Shown: in pieces, positions 17,713 to 25,681 of the stretch
How the letters are laid out: each line of letters opens with the position of its first letter
Numbering within the stretch: the first letter of the stretch is position 1
Source: Gammaproteobacteria bacterium
GTDB taxonomy: Bacteria > Pseudomonadota > Gammaproteobacteria > Natronospirales > REEB76
Direction: 5' to 3'
Assembly: GCA_036383255.1 (NCBI GenBank)
Contig: DASVOS010000012.1
Coordinates: forward strand, 50,003-114,002
DNA length: 64,000 bases
Program-made: the position numbers and the translations under genes
The notes under the pieces: model-generated
What the model was told of the DNA's origin: nothing
The model's database searches: none
What the model saw: only the letters and a program-made list of their open reading frames with translations

Positions 17713-18552
17713 TCAGGCGCGGCGGCGCGCGAGCACCGTGAGAGCGATGCCCCCGAGGATCGCGCAGGAAGCGGCCACGAGGCGCGGCGTGAGCGGCTCG
17801 GCGAGCAGCAGCACCCCGCCGAAGGCCGCGATCACCGGCACACTGAGCTGCACCACCGCGGCGCGGACGGCGGTGAGGCCCTTGAGCGCGGCGTACCAGA
17901 GGACATAGCCGAGGCCTGAGGTGAGCGCGCCGGAGCAGAGCGCCAACGCCCAGCCTTGCGCATCCACCTGCAGCCGCGGCAGGAAGGGCAGCAGGGACAG
18001 CAGCGCGAAGGGTACGGCGCGCAGGAAGTTGCCCGCCGTCACGGCCACCGGATCGCCCCTGCCCCGGCCCAGCAGGGAGTACACGCCCCAGGCCACGCCG
18101 GCGACAGCCATGAGCATGGCGCCCAGGGGATCCGGCGCCGCCAGGCCCGGCATCACGAGGTAGACCAAGCCGGCCAGCGCGAGCATAAGGCCGGCGAGCT
18201 GCGTGGGACCTGGCCGCTCGCCCTTCCACCAGCCGATGCCGAGCATGCTGAGCTGCACGGCGCCGAAGGCGATGAGCGCGCCCGCTCCCACGCCCAGGCT
18301 GACGTAGGCGAAGGAGAAGGCGATGGCGTAGACGAACAGCGCCAGCGCCGCAGTCCAATCCCCCGCCGGACGCCCGCGGCCCTGCAGCCGCAGCATCAGC
18401 CACAGGACCGCGGCGCCGGAGAGCACACGGATGCAGGTGAAGGCGGCGGGATCGGCGTGGCCGCCGCGCAGCGTCAGGCGGCAGAGCAGCGAGTTCGCGG
18501 CGAACGCCGCCAGGGCGGCCGCCGTGAACAGGAGCAGCCGCGGGCGCGGCAT
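17713..18552 (-). CDS. DMT family transporter (EamA domain)
   Basis: A 279-residue inner-membrane protein with ten short hydrophobic helices arranged as two EamA repeats. The first repeat starts SLLCRLTLR, and the second GLGYVLWYAALKGLTAVRAAVVQLSVPVIAAFGGVLLLAEPLTPRL ends with the classic EPLT motif. Members export or import small metabolites such as amino acids; the substrate is unknown. The gene probably leads the DUF2784 and small membrane protein genes. Confidence 0.9.
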   Translation of the reverse strand: MPRPRLLLFTAAALAAFAANSLLCRLTLRGGHADPAAFTCIRVLSGAAVLWLMLRLQGRGRPAGDWTAALALFVYAIAFSFAYVSLGVGAGALIAFGAVQLSMLGIGWWKGERPGPTQLAGLMLALAGLVYLVMPGLAAPDPLGAMLMAVAGVAWGVYSLLGRGRGDPVAVTAGNFLRAVPFALLSLLPFLPRLQVDAQGWALALCSGALTSGLGYVLWYAALKGLTAVRAAVVQLSVPVIAAFGGVLLLAEPLTPRLVAASCAILGGIALTVLARRRA

Positions 18553-18571
18553 CGGGTTCAGGCGCGCGCCA

Positions 18572-19099
18572 TCAGAAGCGGATCACCTCGGCCACATCCG
18601 CCGCACTCAGCCGTTCGCTGTCGTGGCCCATGGTGGCGGAGCAGATGTCCCGCTCGTGGGCCTCCTTGCGCAGCTTCTTCGGCAGGCTGGCGATGTCCTC
18701 GAGGCGGTTCGCGTTCGCCACATGGTTGGCATCCTCGCCCTCGGTGAAGGTGTACATGCCGCCGTAGTTGAAGCAGTTGTTCTGCACCTCGAAGTAGGCG
18801 TTCGGCGACTCCAGCGGGATGACGCGGGCGTTATCGGGGCTGTAGGTCTCCAGGTAATAGCGGCCCGGCGGCAGCGAGGCGACCATGTAGCCCTCGTCAC
18901 GGCCTGAGAGGTGCACCACCTTGACCTGCGTGATCTCGCCGGTCTGGGCGCTCTTCACGCCGACGCTGGTGTTCACGTAGATGTTCGTGGCGGCCACGTA
19001 GAGCCCTAGGCCCTGCGGGTCGTTCTCGAACTGGCGCTCCGGCGCCAGGGTGCAGGCGGCGAGCGCCAGGAGCGGCATGAGCAGCGTGAGCTTCTTCAT
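18572..19099 (-). CDS. Putative lipoprotein of unknown function
   Basis: A 175-residue protein with a lipoprotein signal peptide: MKKLTLLMPLLALAAC, with the lipidated Cys at residue 16. The body contains a beta-rich segment with SLPPGRYYLETYSP, as seen in DUF2846-like periplasmic lipoproteins that bind polysaccharide or are anchored near the wall; that comparison is tentative. GGGGAGA precedes the ATG. It stands alone between the DMT transporter and MAPEG genes, with 91 bases upstream that include the AT-rich stretch ACTAGAATTGTAGTAC. Confidence 0.75.
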   Translation of the reverse strand: MKKLTLLMPLLALAACTLAPERQFENDPQGLGLYVAATNIYVNTSVGVKSAQTGEITQVKVVHLSGRDEGYMVASLPPGRYYLETYSPDNARVIPLESPNAYFEVQNNCFNYGGMYTFTEGEDANHVANANRLEDIASLPKKLRKEAHERDICSATMGHDSERLSAADVAEVIRF

Positions 19100-19190
19100 C
19101 TTGGATCTCCCCGTGATGATGAGACAGGCCCGGCATCTCCGCCGGGCCCGAATACTAGAATTGTAGTACACCCAGGGAAGGCGGCGGAGT

Positions 19191-19580
19191 TCAGAGCAGG
19201 GCGGCCAGCACCAGCACGATCCCCGCCACCGACACGCCCCAGATGCCGGTGCGCACCACCGGCAGCCCCACGGCATAGAGCGGGATGTAGGCGAGCCGCG
19301 CGCTGAAGTACAGCATCGAGCCCCACACCGTGAGCCCGTTGTGTACGCCCATGGCGCCCGCGGCCAGCACCGCCGCAGCGAAGAATGGGAAGGTCTCCAG
19401 CAGGTTGTAGAACGCGCGGTCCAGGCGGCCGCTCACGCCCGGCAGCGGCGCCATCTCGTCGTCGCGCGGGCTGAACGCCCAGCCCAGGCCGCGCACCTTG
19501 ATGGCGGCCAGCACGGCCACTATCAGCTGCACCAGCCCCAGGATCATGGTCCACGCCAGCATCTGGTATTCAGTGGTCAT
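19191..19580 (-). CDS. MAPEG family membrane protein
   Basis: A 129-residue four-helix membrane protein of the MAPEG family (microsomal glutathione transferase-like). The diagnostic segment RLDRAFYNLLETFPFFAAAVLAAG, with Arg, Asn, Glu and Phe at the glutathione-site positions, is present; ARLAYIPLYAVGLPVVRTGIW follows in the last helices. Bacterial members often conjugate or reduce lipid peroxides with glutathione; the actual activity here is unknown. Length matches the family. Confidence 0.92.
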   Translation of the reverse strand: MTTEYQMLAWTMILGLVQLIVAVLAAIKVRGLGWAFSPRDDEMAPLPGVSGRLDRAFYNLLETFPFFAAAVLAAGAMGVHNGLTVWGSMLYFSARLAYIPLYAVGLPVVRTGIWGVSVAGIVLVLAALL

Positions 19581-19611
19581 CGTTCGCTCCTCGTTGATGG
19601 ATGGGAAAGAC

Positions 19612-19983
19612 CTAGGACCCGCGGTCCTCGTTCCAATGGAAAAGGTGCAGCACCCGGTGGATCACCGGCGCCATCATGATGCCGATGACGATGATGAGCA
19701 CGAGTCCCGCGTACAGCGCGTACAGCCCCGCGAACAGCTTGCCGGCGTCGGTGAGGCCCTCGGTCTTCACCGGGCCCATGCCGCCCAGCAGCATGGCGCT
19801 GTTGAGGAATGCGTCGCGCCAGGCCATGCCCTCGAAACGCCCATAGCCCCACATGCCGATGCCTAGGGACACCAGCACCACGAGTTGGGCGAACAGCGCG
19901 TGCCGGAGCAGGCGCAGCAGGAAGCGGGCACGGCTCAGGGGCTGTGTGTGGCGCGACTCATAGAGGAACCCTGGTCCCGGCAT
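19612..19983 (-). CDS. Two-helix channel-like membrane protein
   Basis: A 123-residue protein with two long hydrophobic helices (about residues 29-49 and 80-105). Between them is a re-entrant-loop-like segment, DAFLNSAMLLGGMGPV, followed by GKLFAGLYALYAGLVLI. This order resembles the pore-loop and inner helix of two-TM potassium channels, but the selectivity sequence TVGYG is replaced by LGGMG. The start at 19983 has GAGGGGTGG in front of it; an upstream ATG at 20022 has none. Function is unproven. Confidence 0.65.
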   Translation of the reverse strand: MPGPGFLYESRHTQPLSRARFLLRLLRHALFAQLVVLVSLGIGMWGYGRFEGMAWRDAFLNSAMLLGGMGPVKTEGLTDAGKLFAGLYALYAGLVLIIVIGIMMAPVIHRVLHLFHWNEDRGS

Positions 19984-20044
19984 GTCCACCCCTCGGGCTG
20001 GATGAAGTCCCCAATCTATCATCGGACCGACCTTAGACCGGCCT

Positions 20045-21001
20045 TCAGGTCACTCTATTACGCTGCTCACCGGCCTGGAACGCGGCGATGTTGAGCGCCA
20101 TCTCGTCCACCACCCGCTGGCGGGTCTCGCGGGCAGCCCAGGCCACGTGGGGCGTGACGATGAGGTTCGGGATGCTGGGATCCAGGAGCGGATTGCCGTG
20201 CACCGGCGGCTCCTCCGAGAGCACGTCAACGCCGGCACCGGCCAGGCGCCCGGCTCTCAGCACCGCGGCGAGCGCGGTCTCATCCACGATGCCGCCGCGG
20301 GCGGTGTTGATGAGGATCGCCTCGGGCTTGAGCAGGGTCAGCTCCTTGGGCCCGATGAGCCCCCGGGTCTCGGGGGTGAGCGGAAGGTGGATGCTGAGCA
20401 CGTCCACCAGCGGCAGGAGCTCGTGCAGCGGCAGGCGGCCGGGGCGCGTGTCCTCGCGGCCGCGCGCGCCCAGGAACACCCCCATGCCGAACGCCTCCGC
20501 CACCCGCGCCACCGCCTGGCCGATGCTGCCGTAGCCGAGGATACCCATGCGCTTGCCGGCGAGCTCGCGGATCGGATAGTCGAGCAGCGTGAACTGCGGC
20601 GCGCGCTTCCAGGCGCCCTGCCGCAGCAATGCCTCGTAGCCGGCGATGTGCTGGTTCAAAGCCAGGAGCAGCGCGAACACGTGCTGTGCCACCGATGCGG
20701 CGGCATAGGCCGGCACGTTGCACACGCCGATCTTGCGGTCCCAGGCGGCCGCGAGGTCGATGTTGTTGACGCCGGTGGCGGCGACGCAGATGAGCCGCGC
20801 CGCGGGCAGCTGCTTGATCGCAGCCGCCGGCAGCTTGACCTTGTTGACTATGACTACCTCGGCATCGGCGGCGTGCTCCAGCACCTTGTCTGCCGGCGTG
20901 GTGCCGAACACGCGCAGCACCGACAGCACCTTCTGCAGGGGACGCAGCTTCACGTCGCCCTGGTGGCTCACGGTGTCGAGGTCGAGGAACACTCCCTTCA
21001 T
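20045..21001 (-). CDS. D-2-hydroxyacid dehydrogenase (NAD-binding)
   Basis: A 318-residue dehydrogenase of the D-isomer-specific 2-hydroxyacid family. The nucleotide-binding loop is GILGYGSIGQAVA. Catalytic residues are Arg in INTARGGIVDE, Glu in DVLSEEPP and His in VTPHVAWAA. The N-terminal catalytic domain and the NLIVTPH region align well with glycerate or hydroxypyruvate reductases, so glyoxylate or hydroxypyruvate reduction is plausible. Specificity cannot be set from the sequence. It diverges from the PaiB-like gene. Confidence 0.92.
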   Translation of the reverse strand: MKGVFLDLDTVSHQGDVKLRPLQKVLSVLRVFGTTPADKVLEHAADAEVVIVNKVKLPAAAIKQLPAARLICVAATGVNNIDLAAAWDRKIGVCNVPAYAAASVAQHVFALLLALNQHIAGYEALLRQGAWKRAPQFTLLDYPIRELAGKRMGILGYGSIGQAVARVAEAFGMGVFLGARGREDTRPGRLPLHELLPLVDVLSIHLPLTPETRGLIGPKELTLLKPEAILINTARGGIVDETALAAVLRAGRLAGAGVDVLSEEPPVHGNPLLDPSIPNLIVTPHVAWAARETRQRVVDEMALNIAAFQAGEQRNRVT

Positions 21002-21117
21002 CTGGCCGGGCCTCGCTGCCCCATCTGGCCCTACCCTGCCGGGATGGCCAGGGGATAATACATGAGAGCCGCGCGGCCATAGCCTCCCGCCGCTGCGCTC
21101 ATATAACGGGGAGTCCC

Positions 21118-21759
21118 ATGTACACGCCCAGCCACTTCGACAACCGCGACCTCGCGGCCCAGCACGCGCTGATGCGCCGCCACCCGTTCGCGCTGCTCGT
21201 GACCGTGCACGCGGGCGAGACCCATCTCACCCACCTGCCTTTCCACCTGGACGCCGCAAAGGGGGCGAACGGCACGCTGGAGGCGCACCTCGCGAAAGTG
21301 AACCCGCACTGCGCCGCGATCCTGGCGGGCGCGCCCTCGGTGGTGGTGTTCAAGGGACCGGACGCCTACGTCTCGCCGCGCTGGTACGTGGACCCGGCGA
21401 GGAACGTGCCCACCTGGAACTACGTGGCGGTGCATGCCCATGGTGCGCCCAGGTCCCTGCAGGAGCCGGCGGCGCTGCTCGCGCTCATCGGCCGCCTCAC
21501 TGACGAGCACGAGGCTTACATCGAGCGGCCCTGGAGCATCCGTGAGGCCGGCAGCTACACGGACCGGCTGGTGAACCACATCGTGGGCTTTGAACTCCCG
21601 ATCGAGCGCATCGAGGGCAAGTTCAAGCTGAGCCAGAACCGCTCCGACGGCGACCGCGCCGGCGTGCTCCGGGAGTTCGCGAAGAGCCGGGATCCCGGTG
21701 TCAGCGAGATGCTTGAGCTGATGCGCGGCCTTTATACCGACGAGGGCACGTTCCGCTGA
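21118..21759 (+). CDS. PaiB-like FMN-binding protein
   Basis: A 213-residue protein of the PaiB/FMN-binding split-barrel family. The N-terminus MYTPSHF, the THLPFHLD segment, SPRWY and VPTWNYVAVHAHG are diagnostic. Bacillus PaiB is named as a negative transcriptional regulator, but the family is better viewed as flavin- or heme-binding oxidoreductase-like; its role here is unknown. GGGGAG precedes the ATG. The 3' end overlaps a small convergent frame by 28 bases. Confidence 0.92.
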   Translation: MYTPSHFDNRDLAAQHALMRRHPFALLVTVHAGETHLTHLPFHLDAAKGANGTLEAHLAKVNPHCAAILAGAPSVVVFKGPDAYVSPRWYVDPARNVPTWNYVAVHAHGAPRSLQEPAALLALIGRLTDEHEAYIERPWSIREAGSYTDRLVNHIVGFELPIERIEGKFKLSQNRSDGDRAGVLREFAKSRDPGVSEMLELMRGLYTDEGTFR

Positions 21760-21884
21760 GGCGCATCCTGCGCCAGCACCAGGGCGGCATGGCCCCGCGG
21801 CTTGGGCAGCGCGCTCAAGGCGGCGGTGAGGGCCAGGAGACCCAGCAAGACGATCCACAATCCATCGCTGCGGCGGCTGCGCAT
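21732..21884 (-). CDS. Small single-pass membrane protein (50 aa)
   Basis: A 50-residue frame starting MRSRRSDGLWIVLLGLLALT, with a positively charged N-terminus, one membrane helix (about residues 9-26) and a short C-terminal tail ending VPSSV. A near-perfect AAGGAG stands 7 bases before the ATG, which is the main reason to believe it is translated. It is convergent with, and overlaps, the end of the PaiB-like gene. No family recognised. Confidence 0.55.
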   Translation of the reverse strand: MRSRRSDGLWIVLLGLLALTAALSALPKPRGHAALVLAQDAPQRNVPSSV

Positions 21885-21963
21885 AGCAGGCTCCTTGCAC
21901 GCTCCATGCGTACAACCGGATAGATGCGCGAACCCGTCAAAAGGTTGCGGCGGGCCTGCGGCA

Positions 21964-22824
21964 TCAGCCGCCGAACTCCTTGCGGCCCTTCAGGAAGAAG
22001 TACACCCCCACGGGCACCATGGTGAGGGGCAACACCAGCCCCAATTCATCTATGTACTTGGCCGAGTCCGCGTTCTGGAGGGTCAAGGGATTGAAGATGG
22101 CCTGCACCGCCAGGTTGTGGCTGGCATGGGCCAGCGCCCCGGTCCAAAGGCTGCCGGACTTGAGGCGCAGGTAGGCCAGCATCACGCCCATGGACACCAC
22201 GCCGGTGAAGAACATCAGCAACTGCCCGTAGAGCGGCAGCGCCGCCGGCGAGTTGTTGTGGTAGTTGCCGAGCAGAATGATTGGCAGGTGCCAGGCGCCC
22301 CAGATCAGGCCGGTGATGAGTGCCAGGCGCGAGAAGCGCATGGACTTGGCCAGCTCCGGCACCAGGAAGCCGCGCCAGCCTATCTCCTCACCCAGCGCCG
22401 AAGACAGGCTGCCGGGCATGCCGAAGAACGCCGTGCTGAGCGCGAACCAGGCGATCACCGCTCCGTCGCTCCAGCCGGTGAAACCCAAGCCTTCGCGGGT
22501 CTTGGCCACGAAGTCCGTGTCGTAGAAGCCGCCGAAGCCCGCCGCCCAGATGATGCCGTAGGCCACCAGGCAATATCCCATGGGGATGAGGAAGGCCAGC
22601 CACTGCCAGCGCCACTCGCCCCAAGCCCAGCCCATGCTGCGGAAGTCGCGCTTGAGGAACCAGACCGTGAGCAGCGCGGCGATGCCCACGCTCCACATGA
22701 TCTTGAAGCTGCCCTGGTGGAAATGGATGGTCAGGAAATCGAAGAAGCCGCTGAGCACGACCACCAGTGCGAAAAACACGATGAGTGCGCGCCGCGAGTC
22801 GGCGCTCATGGATCCCTGTGTCAT
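21964..22824 (-). CDS. CPBP family intramembrane glutamic endopeptidase
   Basis: A 286-residue polytopic protein of the CPBP (CaaX protease/Rce1-like) family. The motifs are in order: EEIGWRGFL (Glu-Glu-x-x-x-Arg), WGAWHLP (His) and TGALAHASHN (His near a conserved Asn). Eight or so hydrophobic helices surround them. Bacterial members cleave membrane peptides or act in bacteriocin-immunity-like roles; the substrate is unknown. The ATG at 22824 has a GGTGAGG upstream; an internal Met at 22809 is an alternative. Confidence 0.9.
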   Translation of the reverse strand: MTQGSMSADSRRALIVFFALVVVLSGFFDFLTIHFHQGSFKIMWSVGIAALLTVWFLKRDFRSMGWAWGEWRWQWLAFLIPMGYCLVAYGIIWAAGFGGFYDTDFVAKTREGLGFTGWSDGAVIAWFALSTAFFGMPGSLSSALGEEIGWRGFLVPELAKSMRFSRLALITGLIWGAWHLPIILLGNYHNNSPAALPLYGQLLMFFTGVVSMGVMLAYLRLKSGSLWTGALAHASHNLAVQAIFNPLTLQNADSAKYIDELGLVLPLTMVPVGVYFFLKGRKEFGG

Positions 22825-22896
22825 CTACCTCACCCTATCCGAACGTGGCCGGAGTGGCCCCTAGGCTTAGATGCACGAGAGCCTGAAAAGTTTAAC

Positions 22897-23424
22897 TCAG
22901 AACAGCTTCGACTGGACCTGGCCCGGGAGCGCCCCTTCCAGAGCCAGCAGCTTCTGCTTGATGGGGAGGCCGCCGCCGAAACCCGTGAGCGAGCCGTCGG
23001 CGCCGATGACCCGGTGGCAGGGGACGATCACCGGGATCGGGTTCTGGCCGTTCGCTGCGCCCACTGCACGGCTCGCGTTCGGCTTGCGCACCTTGCGGGC
23101 CAGCTCGCCGTAAGACCAGGTCTTGCCGTAGGGGATGGTGCGCAGCGCCTGCCAGACCTTGAGCTGGAACTCGGTGCCCGCCGGTGCGAGCGGCAGGTCG
23201 AAATCCCGGAGCTTGCCGTCGAAGTAGGCCTTGAGCTGGCGCTTCACTTCCCGGAACGGCTTCTCGGAAGGCTCCCAGGCCTCGTCGGGCTTGTAGGGGC
23301 CGCGCTTACCATCCTGGAAGTACACGCCGTGCAGCGCGTCCGCGTCGCCCACCAGCAGCAGGCCGCCGATGGGGGTGTCGAGGGTGTGATGGTAGAGGTT
23401 CTCACCGCGGATGATGGATTTCAT
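22897..23424 (-). CDS. ogt: Methylated-DNA--protein-cysteine methyltransferase
   Basis: Suicide repair of O6-methylguanine in DNA. The 175-residue form has the family core TPIGGLLLVG, FQLKVWQALRTIPYGKTWSYGELA and the acceptor Cys136 in PVIVPCHRVIG, with the NG..NP residues before it. The start at 23424 fits the usual N-terminus and has GGAGAG upstream. The same frame is open up to an ATG at 23544 that overlaps the ada-alkA stop and has an excellent GGAGGAAGC, but the extra 40 codons are an intergenic hairpin repeat. It probably forms an alkylation-repair operon with the upstream gene. Confidence 0.93.
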   Translation of the reverse strand: MKSIIRGENLYHHTLDTPIGGLLLVGDADALHGVYFQDGKRGPYKPDEAWEPSEKPFREVKRQLKAYFDGKLRDFDLPLAPAGTEFQLKVWQALRTIPYGKTWSYGELARKVRKPNASRAVGAANGQNPIPVIVPCHRVIGADGSLTGFGGGLPIKQKLLALEGALPGQVQSKLF

Positions 23425-23456
23425 GCTGCTCTCCAAGAGTATCGACTCCCAAGATG

Positions 23457-23524
23457 CCCTCGCCTCTTCCTTCTCCCGCAGGGTGAGCGCTTCGCCCTCT
23501 GCGGGAAGGCTTGGGATGAGGGTG
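23457..23524. repeat. Intergenic hairpin repeat between ada-alkA and ogt
   Basis: An imperfect inverted repeat: CCTTCTCCCGCAGGG at 23469-23483 pairs with CCCTCTGCGGGAAGG at 23495-23509, extended outward by the CCCTC/GAGGG sequences. Such CCCTCTCCCGCAGGGAGAGGG-type palindromes are common between genes in Xanthomonadales and relatives. Read on the minus strand it is open and in frame with ogt, giving a possible 40-residue N-terminal extension. Confidence 0.7.
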
Positions 23525-23540
23525 ATCTGCTCCCCGCTAT

Positions 23541-25001
23541 TCATGCTTCCTCCGAAGAGGCGCGCCAGAGATGCAGAACGGCATAGGCGCGCCAGGGACG
23601 CCAGGCTTCCGAGCGCTCGAGCAATCCCTTCGCGGTGAGCGGCTTCCTGCCGCCGGCCACGCGGCGAAGCACCAGGTCCTCCGCCGGGAACGCGTCCGGG
23701 TCGCTCAAGGCACGCATCGCGATGTACTCCGCGGTCCAGCTGCCGATGCCGGGGAGCGCGCGCAGCGCAGCGCGCACCTCCTCGCTGCCGGCGTCGAACG
23801 CCACGGCGCCGTCCCGCACCGCCGCCGCGAGCGCAGTGAGCGTGGCGGCACGGGCGCGCGTGAGGCCGATGCCCGCGAGGTCCGCTCCGGCCAGCGCCAT
23901 CGGCGTGGGGAAAAGATGCGTCAGCCCCGCGGCAGGTGCCGCGAGCGGCGCGCCGTGGGCGGCGACGATGCGCGTCGCGAGGGTGCGGGCCGCGGCCACG
24001 CTCACCTGCTGGCCCAAGACGGCTCTCACAGCAATTTCAAAGGGATCCCAGGCGCCCGGCACGCGCAAGCCCGGACGCTTGCGCAGCAGCGGTTGCAGCA
24101 GCGCATCCTTCCTCAGCACCTCGCGCACGTCCTTCGGGTCCGCCGCGAGGTCGAACACCTGGCGCACCTTCGAGACCACGCCGAACAGCGCGGCGGGCTC
24201 GAGGCCGTGCACCGCGAGCTCCAGCGCATCCGCCTTCGGCACCGGCCTTACCTCGATCCAGCCGGTGCGGCCGCCGACCTGCACGCTGCGGGCATAGCTG
24301 CCGTCCTCGACCCGCTCCACGCCGGGCAGCGCACGCAACGCGAGGAACTCGCGGATCGCGGCCCAGTCGTAGGGCGGGCGGTAGGCGAGGCGCAACCGGA
24401 GCGCGTCGCCCGCCGCTTCGGGACGCCGCTCGCGCCGCAGGTCCCGCGGCGCGCGGCCATAGGTCTGGCGGAACGCATCGTTGAAACGGCGCAGGCTGCC
24501 GAAGCCGCTCGCGAGCGCGATGTCGGTCATCGCGAGACGGGTGTCATCTATCAGGTGCTTCGCGAAGTGCAGGCGCCGGGTCTGGGCCACCGCGAGCGGC
24601 GAGGCGCCCACGTGCTGCACGAACAACCGGTGCAGGTGCCGCGGGCCTATCCCCAGGCGTGCCGAGAGCTCCTCCACGCTCTGGTTGTCGAGCGCGCCCT
24701 CCTGGATCAGGCGCAGCGCGCGGCGCACCGTCGCCGAGGTGCCGAGCCAGGCCGGGGTGCCGGGCGCCGCCTCCGGCCGGCAGCGCAGGCAGGGGCGGAA
24801 GCCCGCCTCCGCGGCGGCTGCGGCGGTGGGGAAATAGCGCACGTTGCGCTGCTTCGCGGTGGGCGCCGGGCAGATCGGGCGGCAGTAGATACCGGTGGAC
24901 GTCACGCCGATGAAGAAGCGGCCATCGAAGCGCGGGTCCTGCGCGAGGCGGGCCCGGTCACAGGCGGCGAAGTCGAGGTGCAGGGAGGGCGTGGCGTCCA
25001 T
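23541..25001 (-). CDS. Ada-type regulator fused to AlkA 3-methyladenine glycosylase
   Basis: A 486-residue fusion. Residues 1-75 are the Ada zinc domain with Cys40, Cys44, Cys71 and Cys74, which accepts methyl groups from phosphotriesters. Residues about 85-190 are an AraC-type helix-turn-helix (ALASGFGSLRRFNDAFRQTYGRAPRDLRRE). The rest is AlkA: the N-terminal AlkA domain, then HhH-GPD with ALPGIGSWTAEYIAMRAL and the catalytic Asp in FPAEDLV. One protein therefore senses alkylation and excises 3-methyl bases. The stop overlaps a possible extended ogt start, so repair functions are clustered. Confidence 0.95.
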   Translation of the reverse strand: MDATPSLHLDFAACDRARLAQDPRFDGRFFIGVTSTGIYCRPICPAPTAKQRNVRYFPTAAAAAEAGFRPCLRCRPEAAPGTPAWLGTSATVRRALRLIQEGALDNQSVEELSARLGIGPRHLHRLFVQHVGASPLAVAQTRRLHFAKHLIDDTRLAMTDIALASGFGSLRRFNDAFRQTYGRAPRDLRRERRPEAAGDALRLRLAYRPPYDWAAIREFLALRALPGVERVEDGSYARSVQVGGRTGWIEVRPVPKADALELAVHGLEPAALFGVVSKVRQVFDLAADPKDVREVLRKDALLQPLLRKRPGLRVPGAWDPFEIAVRAVLGQQVSVAAARTLATRIVAAHGAPLAAPAAGLTHLFPTPMALAGADLAGIGLTRARAATLTALAAAVRDGAVAFDAGSEEVRAALRALPGIGSWTAEYIAMRALSDPDAFPAEDLVLRRVAGGRKPLTAKGLLERSEAWRPWRAYAVLHLWRASSEEA

Positions 25002-25115
25002 GGGCGGGAACTATACGCCGCGGCCGGCAAAAGACTAGCCGTTTTCGGACTTAGACTTGGCGCTCGCCGGCCGGCTTATACTGCGGCCAGGACACGACAC
25101 ACCGGGGAGACGGGA

Positions 25116-25676
25116 ATGAATCTGAGAGTCGCTTCCATGGCCGCGCTGCTCTTGGCGGCGCCGCTCGCGCTGTCGGCGGACACGGGCTGGGTCACGTTCG
25201 CGCCGGACAACGCGGGCTTCAGCGCGAAGTTCCCGGCCACGCCGGAGCCGCAGGTGACCCACCAGAAGGACGTGGACACGACGGTGTGGCTCGCGAAGTC
25301 CGCGGACGGCAACTTCATGGTGCTGATGAGCACCACGGACTACTGGCAGCACGTGGACGCCGTGGAGGAGATGCGTCTCGACCAGGAGAACTTCCTGAAG
25401 GCGGTCGGCGGCGCCGCGGACTCGTCCCACCCTGATCCGTTCCCGGGACCGAAGGGCAGGAAGAAGCCGCTCCCCTCCATCGTGTTCGACTTCCATATCG
25501 GCGACCAGTGGACCGGCCGTTCGCGCGTGATCGTGGACGGCGACACTGCGTTCCAGAGCGCGGTGCTGTGGAAGAAGGGCTACGACGGCGGCAGCGCGGT
25601 GCTGGAGGCGTTCGAGGCCTCGTTCAAGATGGTGCCGCGCAAGCGGCCCGCAGCCCAGGCGCCGCTTGAGAACTGA
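25116..25676 (+). CDS. Secreted protein of unknown function
   Basis: A 186-residue protein with a signal peptide (MNLRVASMAALLLAAPLALSADT). The body has WVTFAPDNAGFSAKFPATPE, a pattern found in several bacterial periplasmic proteins where a beta strand meets FPGxP, followed by a DQENFLKAVGG helix and a C-terminal FEASFKMV strand. No enzyme motifs seen. GGGGAGACGGG precedes the ATG. The next gene, 5 bases downstream, has very different base composition. Confidence 0.75.
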   Translation: MNLRVASMAALLLAAPLALSADTGWVTFAPDNAGFSAKFPATPEPQVTHQKDVDTTVWLAKSADGNFMVLMSTTDYWQHVDAVEEMRLDQENFLKAVGGAADSSHPDPFPGPKGRKKPLPSIVFDFHIGDQWTGRSRVIVDGDTAFQSAVLWKKGYDGGSAVLEAFEASFKMVPRKRPAAQAPLEN

Positions 25677-25681
25677 ATTTA

